Translations under genes and position numbers: made by a program
Notes under the pieces: generated by a model
What the model saw: only the letters and a program-made list of their open reading frames with translations
Database searches by the model: none
What the model was told of the DNA's origin: nothing
From: Campylobacter sp. US33a
Lineage (GTDB): Bacteria; Campylobacterota; Campylobacteria; Campylobacterales; Campylobacteraceae
Length of the DNA: 47,392 nucleotides
Assembly (NCBI RefSeq): GCF_004378855.1
Contig: NZ_RYYL01000010.1
Span: 1 to 47,392, forward strand
Direction: 5' to 3'
Shown: piece by piece, positions 1-7,615 of the stretch
How the letters are laid out: each line of letters opens with the position of its first letter
How positions within the stretch are numbered: the first letter of the stretch is position 1

Positions 1-153
1 TTTTGAGAGTACAACTCGAAGAAATCCCTTGCGTGGTGCGTCATTCTAAGCTTTTTTTGTCATGCTGAGCAATCCTTTGCGTTGCTTGGTGACAAACCCT
101 CACCATTGCGAACCTCGGAACTTCTCACGCAATAAATTTTAAGAAAATTTTGA

Positions 154-159
154 TAGAAT
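154..159 (+). promoter_or_regulatory. Sense promoter -10 box of peptide unit 1
   Basis: TAGAAT preceded by TTTTGA matches the Campylobacter sigma-70 extended -10 type. The predicted transcript starts near 166, giving a leader of about 40 nt before the ATG at 206. The same box occurs at 498-503 and 7101-7106 in the other two copies. Confidence 0.6.
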
Positions 160-199
160 TACTCCGTTTAAGTGGTTAATTTCTCTTGGTGGGAAAGGA

Positions 200-293
200 A
201 TTGCTATGTTAGATAGGTTTTTAAACATTGTTTTAAAACTGCTAAAAATAGTAAAAGAACTGATTAAAATAATTAACCAGCTCTAATTTCTCT
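200..293 (-). ncRNA. Candidate antisense antitoxin RNA, unit 1
   Basis: The minus strand carries a perfect TATAAT (305-300), which predicts a start near 293, just beyond the peptide stop codon. The RNA would run back across the ORF and ribosome-binding site, as IsoA antitoxins do. Near its 5' end it would form an 8-bp stem (280-273 with 267-260). The 3' end is not visible, so the left coordinate is only a guess of about 90 nt. Confidence 0.45.
206..286 (+). CDS. 26-aa amphipathic peptide, candidate type I toxin (copy 1)
   Basis: ATG 206 to TAA 284-286 encodes 26 residues: MLDRFLNIVL, then a heptad-like mix of Leu/Ile/Val and Lys/Glu, ending NQL. The periodic hydrophobic and lysine pattern predicts one amphipathic, membrane-active helix. 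It has a strong purine-rich ribosome-binding site (GGGAAAGG, 191-198) 7 nt before the ATG. A convergent promoter starts just behind the stop codon, so an antisense RNA would cover the ORF. This layout is that of the Helicobacter AapA/IsoA type I systems, although the peptide sequence is not AapA-like. I recall a C. jejuni pair named CjpT/CjrA that may be the same family, but could not verify this. Toxicity is inferred. Confidence 0.7.
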   Translation: MLDRFLNIVLKLLKIVKELIKIINQL

Positions 294-343
294 TCAAAAA
301 TTATAGAAAAGCCTTGCTTAACCTATACTTAAACAAAATCCAC

Positions 344-366
344 GCCAAGAGTGCAAGGCTCTTGGC
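344..366 (+). terminator. Terminator hairpin of peptide unit 1
   Basis: GCCAAGAG (344-351), a 7-nt loop and CTCTTGGC (359-366), followed by TTTA: a perfect 8-bp stem. The left arm can alternatively pair with CTCTTGG in the 5' leader, and GCCTTGC (311-317) can pair with GCAAGGC (353-359). The 3' end therefore has competing folds. Confidence 0.7.
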
Positions 367-549
367 TTTACTAACATTTCATTTTTTAACAAAACAAAAA
401 TTTCCTTAAAACAAAAATCCTTTGCGTTGCTTGGCGATAAACCCCAGTGTTGCGAAGATCAGAACCGCTCACGCAATAAATTTTAAGAAAATTTTGATAG
501 AATTGCTTTGTTTAAGTGGTTAATTTCTCTTGGTGGGAAAGGAATTACT

Positions 550-630
550 ATGATAAATAGGATTTTAGATATTGTTTTAAAATTACTAGAGATAGTAAAT
601 GAGCTGATTAAATTACTTAATCAGCTATAA
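550..630 (+). CDS. 26-aa amphipathic peptide, candidate type I toxin (copy 2)
   Basis: ATG 550 to TAA 628-630 encodes 26 residues beginning MINRILDIVL and ending ELIKLLNQL. It is close to copy 1, with conservative changes such as K to E and K to N that keep the amphipathic helix. Ribosome-binding site GGGAAAGG ends at 542. The last part of the ORF is a perfect 10-bp inverted repeat (602-611 with 617-626). The ORF is far below usual gene-caller length limits. Function is inferred from architecture; no toxin assay is implied. Confidence 0.7.
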   Translation: MINRILDIVLKLLEIVNELIKLLNQL

Positions 631-642
631 AAAATTTTTCAT
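550..642 (-). ncRNA. Candidate antisense antitoxin RNA, unit 2
   Basis: The minus-strand TATAAT at 654-649 predicts a start near 642, with transcription back over the peptide ORF. The 10-bp inverted repeat 602-626 would be a 5' hairpin of this RNA. The 3' end is not seen, so the left coordinate is nominal. Confidence 0.45.
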
Positions 643-692
643 CAAAAAATTATAAGAAAGCCTTGCTTAACCTATACTTAAACAAAATCCAC

Positions 693-715
693 GCCAAGAG
701 TGCAAGGCTCTTGGC
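693..715 (+). terminator. Terminator hairpin of peptide unit 2
   Basis: GCCAAGAG (693-700), loop TGCAAGG, CTCTTGGC (708-715). Identical stem and loop to units 1 and 3. It is followed only by TTCGC, so the T-run is poor in this copy. Confidence 0.6.
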
Positions 716-760
716 TTCGCTAAACACCCCATTCACTCATATTCTAAGCCTTCTTTTTTC

Positions 761-862
761 GTCATGCTGAACGAATGCGAAGAATTTCTATTCAATCACC
801 CATTTTATTCAATAAAAGAAAAATTTCTTTAAAACAAAGTTCCTTTGCGTTGCCCAGATGAC
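761..862. repeat. Short interspersed palindromic element
   Basis: Begins GTCATGCTGAACGAATGCG and ends TTTGCGTTGCCCAGATGAC, so its ends are an imperfect inverted repeat (GTCAT...ATGAC) of about 20 nt around an AT-rich centre. A related element lies at 7371-7450, a shortened one at 59-93, and a fragment near 33055-33080. It contains no coding capacity. It resembles the GTCATnCTGAGCGnAnnCGAAG repeats scattered in many bacterial genomes. Confidence 0.5.
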
Positions 863-989
863 AAAACCACACAAAAACCCATTATCCTTTTATCCATTGC
901 TATTTTATAGCGCTAAGTCTTATAATTGCTATTAAGCTAATATCTTAAAGCCTTGTAAAATAGCTAAAAAACACTTAAGATTTTATAGA

Positions 990-995
990 TATAAT
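990..995 (+). promoter_or_regulatory. Promoter -10 box for panD
   Basis: TATAAT within TTTATAGATATAATTTTAT, which places the transcript start near 1002, 47 nt before the panD ATG. Ribosome-binding site AAGGAG is at 1038-1043. The upstream region is AT-rich in phased runs, as Campylobacter promoters are. Confidence 0.5.
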
Positions 996-1048
996 TTTAT
1001 ACTTTAAACCAACTTATTTATAATTTATTTATTTTTTAAGGAGAAAAA

Positions 1049-1432
1049 ATGCAAGTAACCATGCTAAGAGCCAAAATTCACAGAGCCACAGTAAAAGAGG
1101 CGCGTTTGGATTATGTAGGAAGCATTACCATTGATGAGGCTTTGCTTGAAAAAAGCGGAATTTTAGAGTATGAAAAAGTTCAAATCGTAAATGTCAATAC
1201 AGGTGATCGTTTCGAAACCTACACTATAGCCGGAGAAAGAAATAGCGGTATGATATGTTTAAATGGTGCAGCTGCAAGACTTGCGCAAATTAATGATAAA
1301 GTCATTATTATGGCTTATGCAAATGTGGATATCAAAGAGGCTAAAAATCACAAACCTTGTGTGGTTTTTGTAGATGATGATAATCAAAGCACGCAAATTT
1401 CTCATTATGAAAAACATGGAACTTTGGCTTGA
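1049..1432 (+). CDS. panD: Aspartate 1-decarboxylase PanD
   Basis: Makes beta-alanine from L-aspartate for pantothenate and coenzyme A synthesis in the cytoplasm. It is a pyruvoyl enzyme that cleaves itself between Gly24 and Ser25, and the GS pair is present at exactly those positions in the segment DYVGSITID. Further family marks are the N-terminal [11 protein letters not shown] and the [17 protein letters not shown] block. The length of 127 aa is normal. Ribosome-binding site AAGGAG stands 5 nt before ATG 1049. panB and panC are not adjacent here. The stop codon overlaps the TTG start of the next gene, a membrane protein, which suggests co-translation. Confidence 0.95.
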   Translation: MQVTMLRAKIHRATVKEARLDYVGSITIDEALLEKSGILEYEKVQIVNVNTGDRFETYTIAGERNSGMICLNGAAARLAQINDKVIIMAYANVDIKEAKNHKPCVVFVDDDNQSTQISHYEKHGTLA

Positions 1433-2508
1433 AAAAGTATTTTTCAAAACTAGCGCCCATTTTTAAATTTAATCCTTGTCAAAGAGTTTGGCAACTTCCA
1501 TTTTTTGCAGCTTTGGGTGTGGGTTTGATTTTAAGTGTTGCTATGTTTTTTCAAAGAATGGATTATGGACTTATAGCGATTTTGGGCGTGGCGGCATTTT
1601 TATATGTGCCAAATACCCCAATGCACCATAGAATGGCTGTGGTGATGTGCGTTTCTTTTGGTATAAGTCTTTCTTTCTTTTTGGGTTTATTGGCTCATTT
1701 ATCGCCTGTTTTAACGCCTTTTGTTGTGGCTTTTGTGGCAGCTTGTAGTTCTATTTTGGTGCGTTATTATGATTTGGGAGCGCCGGGTTATTTTTTCTTT
1801 GTGTTTGCTTGTATTTTAGGGACTTTTTTACCTTTTGAAGTTAAAGATTTTATCACTTTAATAGGACTTATTTGCTTAGGGACTATGGTGGCAAATGTGA
1901 TGGCTTTTTTGTATTCCTTAAGCGTGATTTATGTTTTTAAAAATAGCTTGCCCAGCGAAGTTCCGCCTAGAGGGCATTTGGGCTTTAATACCACTGTGGT
2001 GGATTCTTTAATTATGGGTGCTTTTGTGGGTTTTGCGATGTTTTTAGGCTCGTTTTTATCTTTGGAGCGTAGTTATTGGGTTGGGGTAAGCTGCACGGCT
2101 GTAATGCAAGGAATTAGCGTAAGCGCTATTTGGATTAAACAGTTTCAAAGGATTATTGGCACTTTTATTGGGGCGATTTTTGCTTGGTTTTTGTTAAAAA
2201 TTCATTTTTCGCCTATTGCTTTTATTTTGCTCATGATGTTTTTGATGTTTATGACAGAATATGTCGTGTTTAAAAACTATGCCTTGGCGATGGTTTTTAT
2301 CACTCCTTATGTGACTTATTTAGTAGAGAGCGCGACTTCTATGAGTTATGATGCGGATTTAATCACAAAAGCAAGATTTATCGATGTGGCTTTAGGAAGC
2401 ATTTTGGGACTTTTGGGCGGTTATGTGATGTATAATCAAAAATTAAGAATTTATTTTTTACATTTCGCTCATAAAATTTTCAAATTTAAAAACAACAAAT
2501 TCACATAA
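1429..2508 (+). CDS. FUSC-family inner-membrane protein
   Basis: A 359-aa polytopic membrane protein with about ten hydrophobic segments arranged as two groups (about residues 20-180 and 195-340), separated by a soluble stretch near [11 protein letters not shown]. The repeated half with [14 protein letters not shown] resembles the FUSC/aromatic-acid-exporter (YccS/AaeB-like) family, but it lacks the large cytoplasmic domain of those longer proteins. The TTG start at 1429 overlaps the panD stop (TTGA), so translation is probably coupled. The substrate is unknown. The coupling to panD could hint at transport of a pantothenate-pathway compound, but that is only inference. Confidence 0.7.
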   Translation: MKKYFSKLAPIFKFNPCQRVWQLPFFAALGVGLILSVAMFFQRMDYGLIAILGVAAFLYVPNTPMHHRMAVVMCVSFGISLSFFLGLLAHLSPVLTPFVVAFVAACSSILVRYYDLGAPGYFFFVFACILGTFLPFEVKDFITLIGLICLGTMVANVMAFLYSLSVIYVFKNSLPSEVPPRGHLGFNTTVVDSLIMGAFVGFAMFLGSFLSLERSYWVGVSCTAVMQGISVSAIWIKQFQRIIGTFIGAIFAWFLLKIHFSPIAFILLMMFLMFMTEYVVFKNYALAMVFITPYVTYLVESATSMSYDADLITKARFIDVALGSILGLLGGYVMYNQKLRIYFLHFAHKIFKFKNNKFT

Positions 2509-2521
2509 ACTTCACTTTTAT

Positions 2522-2545
2522 AAGATAAATTCTTTGTTTTATCTT
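2522..2545. promoter_or_regulatory. Inverted repeat just upstream of the macA ribosome-binding site
   Basis: AAGATAAA (2522-2529), 8-nt spacer, TTTATCTT (2538-2545): a perfect 8-bp palindrome ending 3 nt before the AAGG ribosome-binding site of macA (2547-2550). It could be a repressor operator, an RNA hairpin or a weak terminator of the upstream pair. Confidence 0.4.
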
Positions 2546-2556
2546 TAAGGAAAAAA

Positions 2557-3729
2557 ATGAAAAAAACACTAATTATTCTTATTTTGCTCACTGTTTTTAT
2601 ATTAGGAATTTATTATTTTTACTTTTATAAAAAAGAAAATTTTAGCTATCTTACTTATGAAGTAAAAACTATGGATATTTCAGAAAATATAGAAGCTATA
2701 GGCGAAGTTTATGCAAAATCACAAGTTGATGTTGGCGCTCAAGTTAGCGGACAGATTACAAAGCTTTATGTGAATTTGGGCGATCATGTAAAAGCAGGGG
2801 ATTTAATCGCACAAATCGATAAAGACAAACAACAAAACGAATTTGATATCACAAAAGCCCAGCTTGCAAGCGCTAAGGCAAATTTAGAAAGCAAAAAAGT
2901 TGCTCTAGAAATTGCCACAAGACAATACGAAAGAGAGCAAAAGCTTTATAAGTCAAAAGCCACTTCGCTAGAAAGTTTAGAAAGCATTAAAAATAATTTT
3001 TACTTACTCAAAGCCAATGTTGCAGAGTTAAACGCCCAAGTAACCCAGCTTGAAATTTCACTCAAAAATGCTCAAAAAGATCTTGAATATACTACTATTA
3101 CTGCTCCAAGTGATGGACAAATTGTCAATATCGCTGTTGAAGTAGGTCAAACCGTAAATGCCTCGCAAAATGCTCCTACTTTGGTGCGTTTGGCGGATTT
3201 AAGCGAGATGGAAGTAAGGATGCAAATCACCGAAGCAGATATCAATAAAATCAAAATCGGCGAAAAGGTGAAATTTAGCATACTTAGCGATCCGGATAAA
3301 AAATACGAAGCCACAATTTCAAGCATAGATCCTGCCGATACGGTTTTAAGCGATTCTACAAGCACTTCAAGCTCAAGTGCGAATTTAAATTCAAGCTCCA
3401 CAAGCAATGCCATTTATTATTACGCGCGCTTTTTTGTCAAAAATGAAAACAATTTCTTACGCATAGCCATGAGCACAGAAAATCAAATCGAGATTAATCA
3501 TGCAAGCAATGTCCTAGCCGTACCAACCATAGCCATAAAAAACGATGAAAAAGGTTATTTTGTCGAAGTTTTAAAAGATGAAAAAGTGCTTAAAAAACAC
3601 ATAGAAATTGGCATTAAAGACAGCTTAAATACTGAAGTGAAGCAGGGCTTGCAGGTAGGGGATTTGGTTATTGTTAATAAACAAAGTCAAAATGTAAAAA
3701 GCCAAAATATAGGCAGAATTCCAAGATGA
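2557..3729 (+). CDS. macA: MacA-type periplasmic adaptor (membrane fusion protein)
   Basis: Links the MacB ABC transporter to an outer-membrane channel. Residues 4-23 form the single N-terminal membrane anchor. The split lipoyl domain is visible as [21 protein letters not shown] (about 57-77) and [18 protein letters not shown] (about 182-200), with a coiled-coil hairpin (about 95-170) between. A beta-barrel and membrane-proximal domain follow. A Ser/Thr/Asn-rich insert lies at about 265-290. Length 390 aa fits MacA (about 370). The last codons overlap the macB start by 4 nt. I recall the C. jejuni counterpart as Cj0606. Confidence 0.9.
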   Translation: MKKTLIILILLTVFILGIYYFYFYKKENFSYLTYEVKTMDISENIEAIGEVYAKSQVDVGAQVSGQITKLYVNLGDHVKAGDLIAQIDKDKQQNEFDITKAQLASAKANLESKKVALEIATRQYEREQKLYKSKATSLESLESIKNNFYLLKANVAELNAQVTQLEISLKNAQKDLEYTTITAPSDGQIVNIAVEVGQTVNASQNAPTLVRLADLSEMEVRMQITEADINKIKIGEKVKFSILSDPDKKYEATISSIDPADTVLSDSTSTSSSSANLNSSSTSNAIYYYARFFVKNENNFLRIAMSTENQIEINHASNVLAVPTIAIKNDEKGYFVEVLKDEKVLKKHIEIGIKDSLNTEVKQGLQVGDLVIVNKQSQNVKSQNIGRIPR

Positions 3730-5660
3730 TAAAGCTTAGCAATATCTGCAAAAGTATCAATCAAACACCCATTTTAAAGAATGTTTCTTTAGAGATAGAG
3801 AAGGGCGAATTTGTTGCCATTATAGGCCAAAGTGGGAGTGGTAAAACTTCACTTTTAAATATCATAGGTACTCTTGATAGTCCAAGTAGCGGATCTTATA
3901 TTTTTGAAAATTACGAAGTTACAACCCTTAGTAAAGATGAAAAAGCAAGGCTTAGAAGAGAAAAAATTGGTTTTATTTTCCAGCGCTACAATCTTTTATC
4001 TTTATTAAGTGCGGGTTCGAATGTTGTTTTACCAGCCATTTATGCAGGAAAGACCACAGAAGAAAGAGAGCAAAAAGCAAAAAAAATTTTAAGCGAATTA
4101 GAATTAGGACATAAATTTAATGCAAGACCTAATGAATTAAGCGGTGGTCAACAGCAAAGAGTGAGTATTGCAAGAGCTTTGATTAATGGCGGAGAGCTCA
4201 TTTTAGCTGATGAGCCAACTGGTGCATTAGATAGTAGAAGCGGCATTATGGTGCTTGAGATCTTGCAAAAGCTTAATAAAGAAGGTCATACCATTATTTT
4301 AGTTACTCACGATAAAGACATAGCCGCTAAGGCAAAAAGAGTGATTGAAATCAAAGATGGCGAGGTTTTAAGCGACACTAAACAAGAGCAAAGCCAAAGT
4401 AATTATGAAATTCATAAAATGCCTAAAGAAAAAAAGAATTACACTCTTTTTAAAAACCAAATTTCAGAATGCTTTAAAATGTCTATTACTTCTATCATCG
4501 CACATAAATTAAGATCTGTTCTTACTATGTTAGGTATCATTATAGGCATTGCTTCAGTTGTTTGTGTCGTGGCTTTAGGGCTTGGGACCCAACAAAAAGT
4601 ACTTTCATCTATCAGTGCCATAGGTACAAATACTATACAAATCGTTGCAGGTAGAGGACTTGGAGATATAAGATCAGGTCGTACTAGACTAAGTTTGAGT
4701 GATTTAAATGTTTTAAATGCTTTACCTTATTTAGAAGCTGCAGAAGCTGATGTAAGGGATTCTAGTATAGTAACTTATGCTAATACTTCTTTGCAAGCAA
4801 GGGTAAATGGCGTTGGGGTAAATCGTATGAAAATTCGCGGTTTAAAACTCGCTGCAGGAAGATTTATCAATGATATTGATATCAAAGAAAATGCCAATAT
4901 CGCCGTGCTTGATGATAATGGACGCAAAAATTTATTTCATGGCATTAGTGCAGAGCAAATTTTAAACAAAGTTGTTATTTATGATTCTCAACCCTTAAGA
5001 ATAGTTGGAGTCTTGCAAAGACAAGATGATCAAAGTGGCTTTGATCCAACCAATGGCACAGTTGAGCTTTATGTGCCCTACACTACAGTGATGAATAAAA
5101 TCACCGGAGATAAACGCCTAAGATCCATAGTAGCAAAATTAAAAGATGGTGTAGATCCTAATTTAACCGAACAAACTATAGCCCAAGTTTTAGAAATCAA
5201 ACGCGGTAAAAAAGATTTTTTTATGGTAAATTCTGATGCTATACAAAAAGCAGTAGAAGCTAATACTCTAACTCTAACACTACTTATTGCCTCTATTGCA
5301 GTAATTTCTTTGATTGTTGGCGGTATTGGTGTGATGAACATTATGTTAGTTTCGGTGAGTGAGCGAACAAGAGAAATTGGCATTAGAATGGCTATTGGAG
5401 CAAGAAAAGAAGATATTTTGATACAGTTTTTACTTGAAGCGGTGTTAATTTGTACTATAGGTGCGATTTTGGGTGTGGCTTTGAGCTTTGGTGTGATGTA
5501 TGTTTTTAATCAACTTAGCAAAGATTTTTTAATGATAATGTCTTATAATTCCATATTTTTAGGGCTTTTAAGCTCTGTGATGATTGGTATTATTTTTGGC
5601 TTTTTCCCTGCAAGAAATGCAGCCAATTTAAATCCTATCAATGCTTTATCTAAGGAATGA
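3726..5660 (+). CDS. macB: MacB-type ABC transporter, ATPase fused to permease
   Basis: The inner-membrane motor of a tripartite exporter for macrolides, toxins or lipopeptides. The N-terminal ABC ATPase has Walker [10 protein letters not shown] (34-42), signature LSGGQQQ (138-144), Walker B ending in D162-E163, and the switch His195. A first membrane helix follows at about residue 265-285, then the large periplasmic MacB core domain and three C-terminal helices of the FtsX type (about 520-640), with the family motif [21 protein letters not shown]. Length 644 aa is normal. It overlaps macA and is 3 nt from the TolC-like gene, so the three are one operon. Confidence 0.93.
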   Translation: MIKLSNICKSINQTPILKNVSLEIEKGEFVAIIGQSGSGKTSLLNIIGTLDSPSSGSYIFENYEVTTLSKDEKARLRREKIGFIFQRYNLLSLLSAGSNVVLPAIYAGKTTEEREQKAKKILSELELGHKFNARPNELSGGQQQRVSIARALINGGELILADEPTGALDSRSGIMVLEILQKLNKEGHTIILVTHDKDIAAKAKRVIEIKDGEVLSDTKQEQSQSNYEIHKMPKEKKNYTLFKNQISECFKMSITSIIAHKLRSVLTMLGIIIGIASVVCVVALGLGTQQKVLSSISAIGTNTIQIVAGRGLGDIRSGRTRLSLSDLNVLNALPYLEAAEADVRDSSIVTYANTSLQARVNGVGVNRMKIRGLKLAAGRFINDIDIKENANIAVLDDNGRKNLFHGISAEQILNKVVIYDSQPLRIVGVLQRQDDQSGFDPTNGTVELYVPYTTVMNKITGDKRLRSIVAKLKDGVDPNLTEQTIAQVLEIKRGKKDFFMVNSDAIQKAVEANTLTLTLLIASIAVISLIVGGIGVMNIMLVSVSERTREIGIRMAIGARKEDILIQFLLEAVLICTIGAILGVALSFGVMYVFNQLSKDFLMIMSYNSIFLGLLSSVMIGIIFGFFPARNAANLNPINALSKE

Positions 5661-5663
5661 TTT

Positions 5664-7010
5664 ATGAAAAATTTATTTTTTTTTATATTTTTAAGCTTTT
5701 TTTTATATTCTTGTGCAAGTAAAAATTCGCCCATTACTATAGAAAACAATTTAACCCAAAAAGAATTCAGCGAATTTAATGCTTCAAGGCTTTGGTGGAA
5801 AAACTATCAAAATGAAAAATTAAACCAAATGCTTGATTTTGTGATTTTAAATAACAAAGATATTAATGTTGCAAGGGCAAATCTTTTAAGTACTGTGGCA
5901 AGGTACAAACTCATTGATTTTGATCTTTATCCAACTTTGAGTGCGAATTTGGGTGCAGATATTGCTAGAGATTTGAATTTAGGTAGCGAGAGTAAAAGCT
6001 TTTCAAATGCCTTGAATTTAAGTTATGAGTTAGATATTTATGGTAAAATTTCAGACAGTGTAAAAGCTAAAGAATTTAGCGCAAAAGCCAGTGAATATGA
6101 TCTTGAAAATTTAAAACTAAGTATTGTAAATCAAAGCATTAATTATCTTTTTGAACTTTTGTATTTTAATGATGTGGAAAAATTACTAAATGAATATATT
6201 TTAAATTTAGAACAAATGAAAAGCATTTATGAATTTAAACTTAAATATGGTAAGATTGAAGAGCTTGATTTGCTAAATATCGAGCAAAATCTTTTAAGTG
6301 CTAAGCAAAATCTTTTAAGCAATCAGCAAAACAAAGAACTCATTATTAAAAATCTTCAAGAACTCATTGGAAAAGAGCAGGGTTTTACTTATATTTCTTA
6401 TTTTCAAAATCTTTCTTTGTCAGATTTTAAGGAATTGGCTATTGATTTTGATATTCCTTTATATATTTTTGCTAATCGTCCTGATGTAAAGTCAAAAGCC
6501 AATAATCTTCAAGCGGCATTTAAAGATTATCAAAGTATAGAAAAATCAATATTTCCAAGCATAAGTCTAGGGGCAAATTTAAATGGTGATGCAAGTGAAT
6601 TAAATGATAGTTTTGAATTTTTGATTTTAGGTGGAAATGTAAAAATTTCCCTGCCTTTTTTAGACTATGGTAGAGTGAAGCAAAACATTAAAATTTCACA
6701 ATACGCCTATGACATTTTAGTTTTTGAATACGAGCAAATTTTACAAAGTGCTTTGAATGAATTTAGGCTTTGTTATAAGGATTATGAATACAATACAAAA
6801 TTATTAGAAAATGTAAAATTAATTAATGCCAAACAATTCCTTATCAAGGAAGCTTACCTACAAAAATACGAACTTGGGAAAAGTGAGCTTAAAGATTATT
6901 TAGATGCGAGTAATTCTTATATTACTTCGGCCCAAGAAATTTTGCGCTCAAGAGTGAATCTTTTAAAAACCATTAATCAATATTTTCAGATCACAACCAT
7001 TTTACCTTAA
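5664..7010 (+). CDS. TolC/OprM-like outer-membrane efflux lipoprotein
   Basis: The outer-membrane duct of the MacAB system. It has a lipoprotein signal peptide with lipobox LYSC, so Cys17 should be acylated. Two outer-membrane-efflux repeats follow (about residues 55-240 and 260-445), long helices rich in Leu/Asn/Lys, with the typical SLGANLNGDASE strand and LPFLDYGRVKQNI segment in the second repeat. 448 aa is normal for the NodT/OprM class. It starts 3 nt after the macB stop. In C. jejuni terms I recall it as Cj0608. Gene symbol left open because CmeC and other TolC-like proteins exist in this genus. Confidence 0.85.
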   Translation: MKNLFFFIFLSFFLYSCASKNSPITIENNLTQKEFSEFNASRLWWKNYQNEKLNQMLDFVILNNKDINVARANLLSTVARYKLIDFDLYPTLSANLGADIARDLNLGSESKSFSNALNLSYELDIYGKISDSVKAKEFSAKASEYDLENLKLSIVNQSINYLFELLYFNDVEKLLNEYILNLEQMKSIYEFKLKYGKIEELDLLNIEQNLLSAKQNLLSNQQNKELIIKNLQELIGKEQGFTYISYFQNLSLSDFKELAIDFDIPLYIFANRPDVKSKANNLQAAFKDYQSIEKSIFPSISLGANLNGDASELNDSFEFLILGGNVKISLPFLDYGRVKQNIKISQYAYDILVFEYEQILQSALNEFRLCYKDYEYNTKLLENVKLINAKQFLIKEAYLQKYELGKSELKDYLDASNSYITSAQEILRSRVNLLKTINQYFQITTILP

Positions 7011-7149
7011 CCTTTTAGATCCTTCGCGTTGCTTGGTGACAAACCCTCACCATTGCGAACCTCGGAACTTCTCACGCAATAAATTTTAAGAAAACTTTGA
7101 TAGAATTATTTCGTTTAAGTGATTAATTTCTCTTGGTGGGAAAGGTGCT

Positions 7150-7243
7150 ACTAATGATAGAAAAGATTTTAAATGTAATTTTAATATTATTAGAAGTAAT
7201 AAACGAGCTGATTAAATTGCTTAACCAGCTCTCTTAAAACACC
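7150..7243 (-). ncRNA. Candidate antisense antitoxin RNA, unit 3
   Basis: The minus-strand TATAAT at 7255-7250 predicts a start near 7243 running back across the peptide ORF. The stem 7206-7215 / 7221-7230 would be a 10-bp hairpin with one G.U pair in this RNA. Its 3' end is not determined; the left coordinate is nominal. Confidence 0.45.
7154..7237 (+). CDS. 27-aa amphipathic peptide, candidate type I toxin (copy 3)
   Basis: ATG 7154 to TAA 7235-7237 encodes 27 residues beginning MIEKILNVIL and ending ELIKLLNQLS. It is the most diverged of the three peptides in the middle, but keeps the ELIK-NQL end. The spacing between GGGAAAGG and the ATG is slightly longer than in copies 1 and 2. It has the same convergent promoter behind the stop codon. 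Toxin function is inferred from the shared architecture. Confidence 0.7.
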   Translation: MIEKILNVILILLEVINELIKLLNQLS

Positions 7244-7293
7244 AAAAAAATTATAAGAAAGCCTTGTTTAACCTATACTTAAACAAAATCCAC

Positions 7294-7316
7294 GCCAAGA
7301 GTGCAAGGCTCTTGGC
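7294..7316 (+). terminator. Terminator hairpin of peptide unit 3
   Basis: GCCAAGAG, loop TGCAAGG, CTCTTGGC followed by TTTG. Same stem-loop as in units 1 and 2. Confidence 0.65.
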
Positions 7317-7370
7317 TTTGCCAGCATTTCATTCACTTGTGAACAACTCCTAGTTATTCTAGAACCCCTT

Positions 7371-7450
7371 GTCATATTAAGCACAGCGAAACATCTCTTT
7401 TTAAACCATCTATTTTTCTTAAAACAAAAGATCCTTTGTGTTTGGATGAC
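7371..7450. repeat. Short interspersed palindromic element
   Basis: Begins GTCATATTAAGCACAGCG and ends CTTTGTGTTTGGATGAC: imperfect inverted ends around an AT-rich middle, related to the element at 761-862. It lies between peptide unit 3 and tRNA-Arg, and no gene is seen in it. Confidence 0.45.
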
Positions 7451-7500
7451 AAAATGATGAAAAGTTGAATGATGGTTTGGATAAATAAACGCAGATAAAG

Positions 7501-7577
7501 TGGTGCGCCCAAGAGGATTCGAACCTCTGACCTTTTGAACCGCAATCAAATGCTCTATCCAGCTGAGCTATGGGCGC
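7501..7577 (-). tRNA. tRNA-Arg (anticodon GCG)
   Basis: Read on the minus strand: acceptor arm GCGCCCA/TGGGCGC, D-stem GCTC/GAGC, anticodon stem TTTGA/TCAAA with loop TTGCGGT (anticodon GCG, reads CGC and CGU), T-arm AGAGG TTCGAAT CCTCT, discriminator A and an encoded CCA. 77 nt in total with CCA. Confidence 0.95.
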
Positions 7578-7615
7578 AAAAAGTGTAATTATATCACTAT
7601 TTTCTTAAAATTAAG

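Larger units (their letters stand above)
72..370 (+). repeat. Toxin-antitoxin-like repeat unit, copy 1
   Basis: A unit of about 300 bp that recurs at 415-719 and 7018-7320. In order it holds a conserved upstream block, a sense -10 box (TAGAAT, 154-159), a leader with CTCTTGGTG (183-191) and a purine-rich ribosome-binding site (191-198), a 26-codon ORF (206-286), an antisense -10 box (TATAAT on the minus strand, 300-305) and a terminator hairpin (344-366). Copies 1 and 3 are almost identical upstream of the promoter, while copy 2 differs there. Copies 1 and 2 are tandem, with start codons 344 bp apart. Confidence 0.85.
415..719 (+). repeat. Toxin-antitoxin-like repeat unit, copy 2
   Basis: Same order of elements as copy 1: sense -10 (498-503), leader CTCTTGGTG (527-535), ribosome-binding site, 26-codon ORF, antisense -10 (649-654) and terminator (693-715). 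The block upstream of the promoter is the most diverged of the three (GATAAACCCCAGTGTTGCG against GACAAACCCTCACCATTGCG), while promoter, leader and 3' UTR are nearly unchanged. Confidence 0.85.
7018..7320 (+). repeat. Toxin-antitoxin-like repeat unit, copy 3
   Basis: Third copy of the unit at 72-370, with the upstream block (7018-7110) almost base-for-base as in copy 1. Sense -10 TAGAAT is at 7101-7106, leader CTCTTGGTG at 7130-7138, antisense -10 at 7250-7255 and terminator at 7294-7316. It sits between the efflux operon and tRNA-Arg, more than 6 kb from the tandem pair. Confidence 0.85.

Noticed and set aside
1-1048. CRISPR array in the repeat-rich left end
   Set aside because: The repeats are about 300 bp units with an ORF and promoters, only two copies, and no short regularly spaced repeats.
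7268-7549. 93-codon open frame on the minus strand
   Set aside because: It runs across peptide unit 3, the interspersed repeat and tRNA-Arg; chance frame over non-coding DNA.
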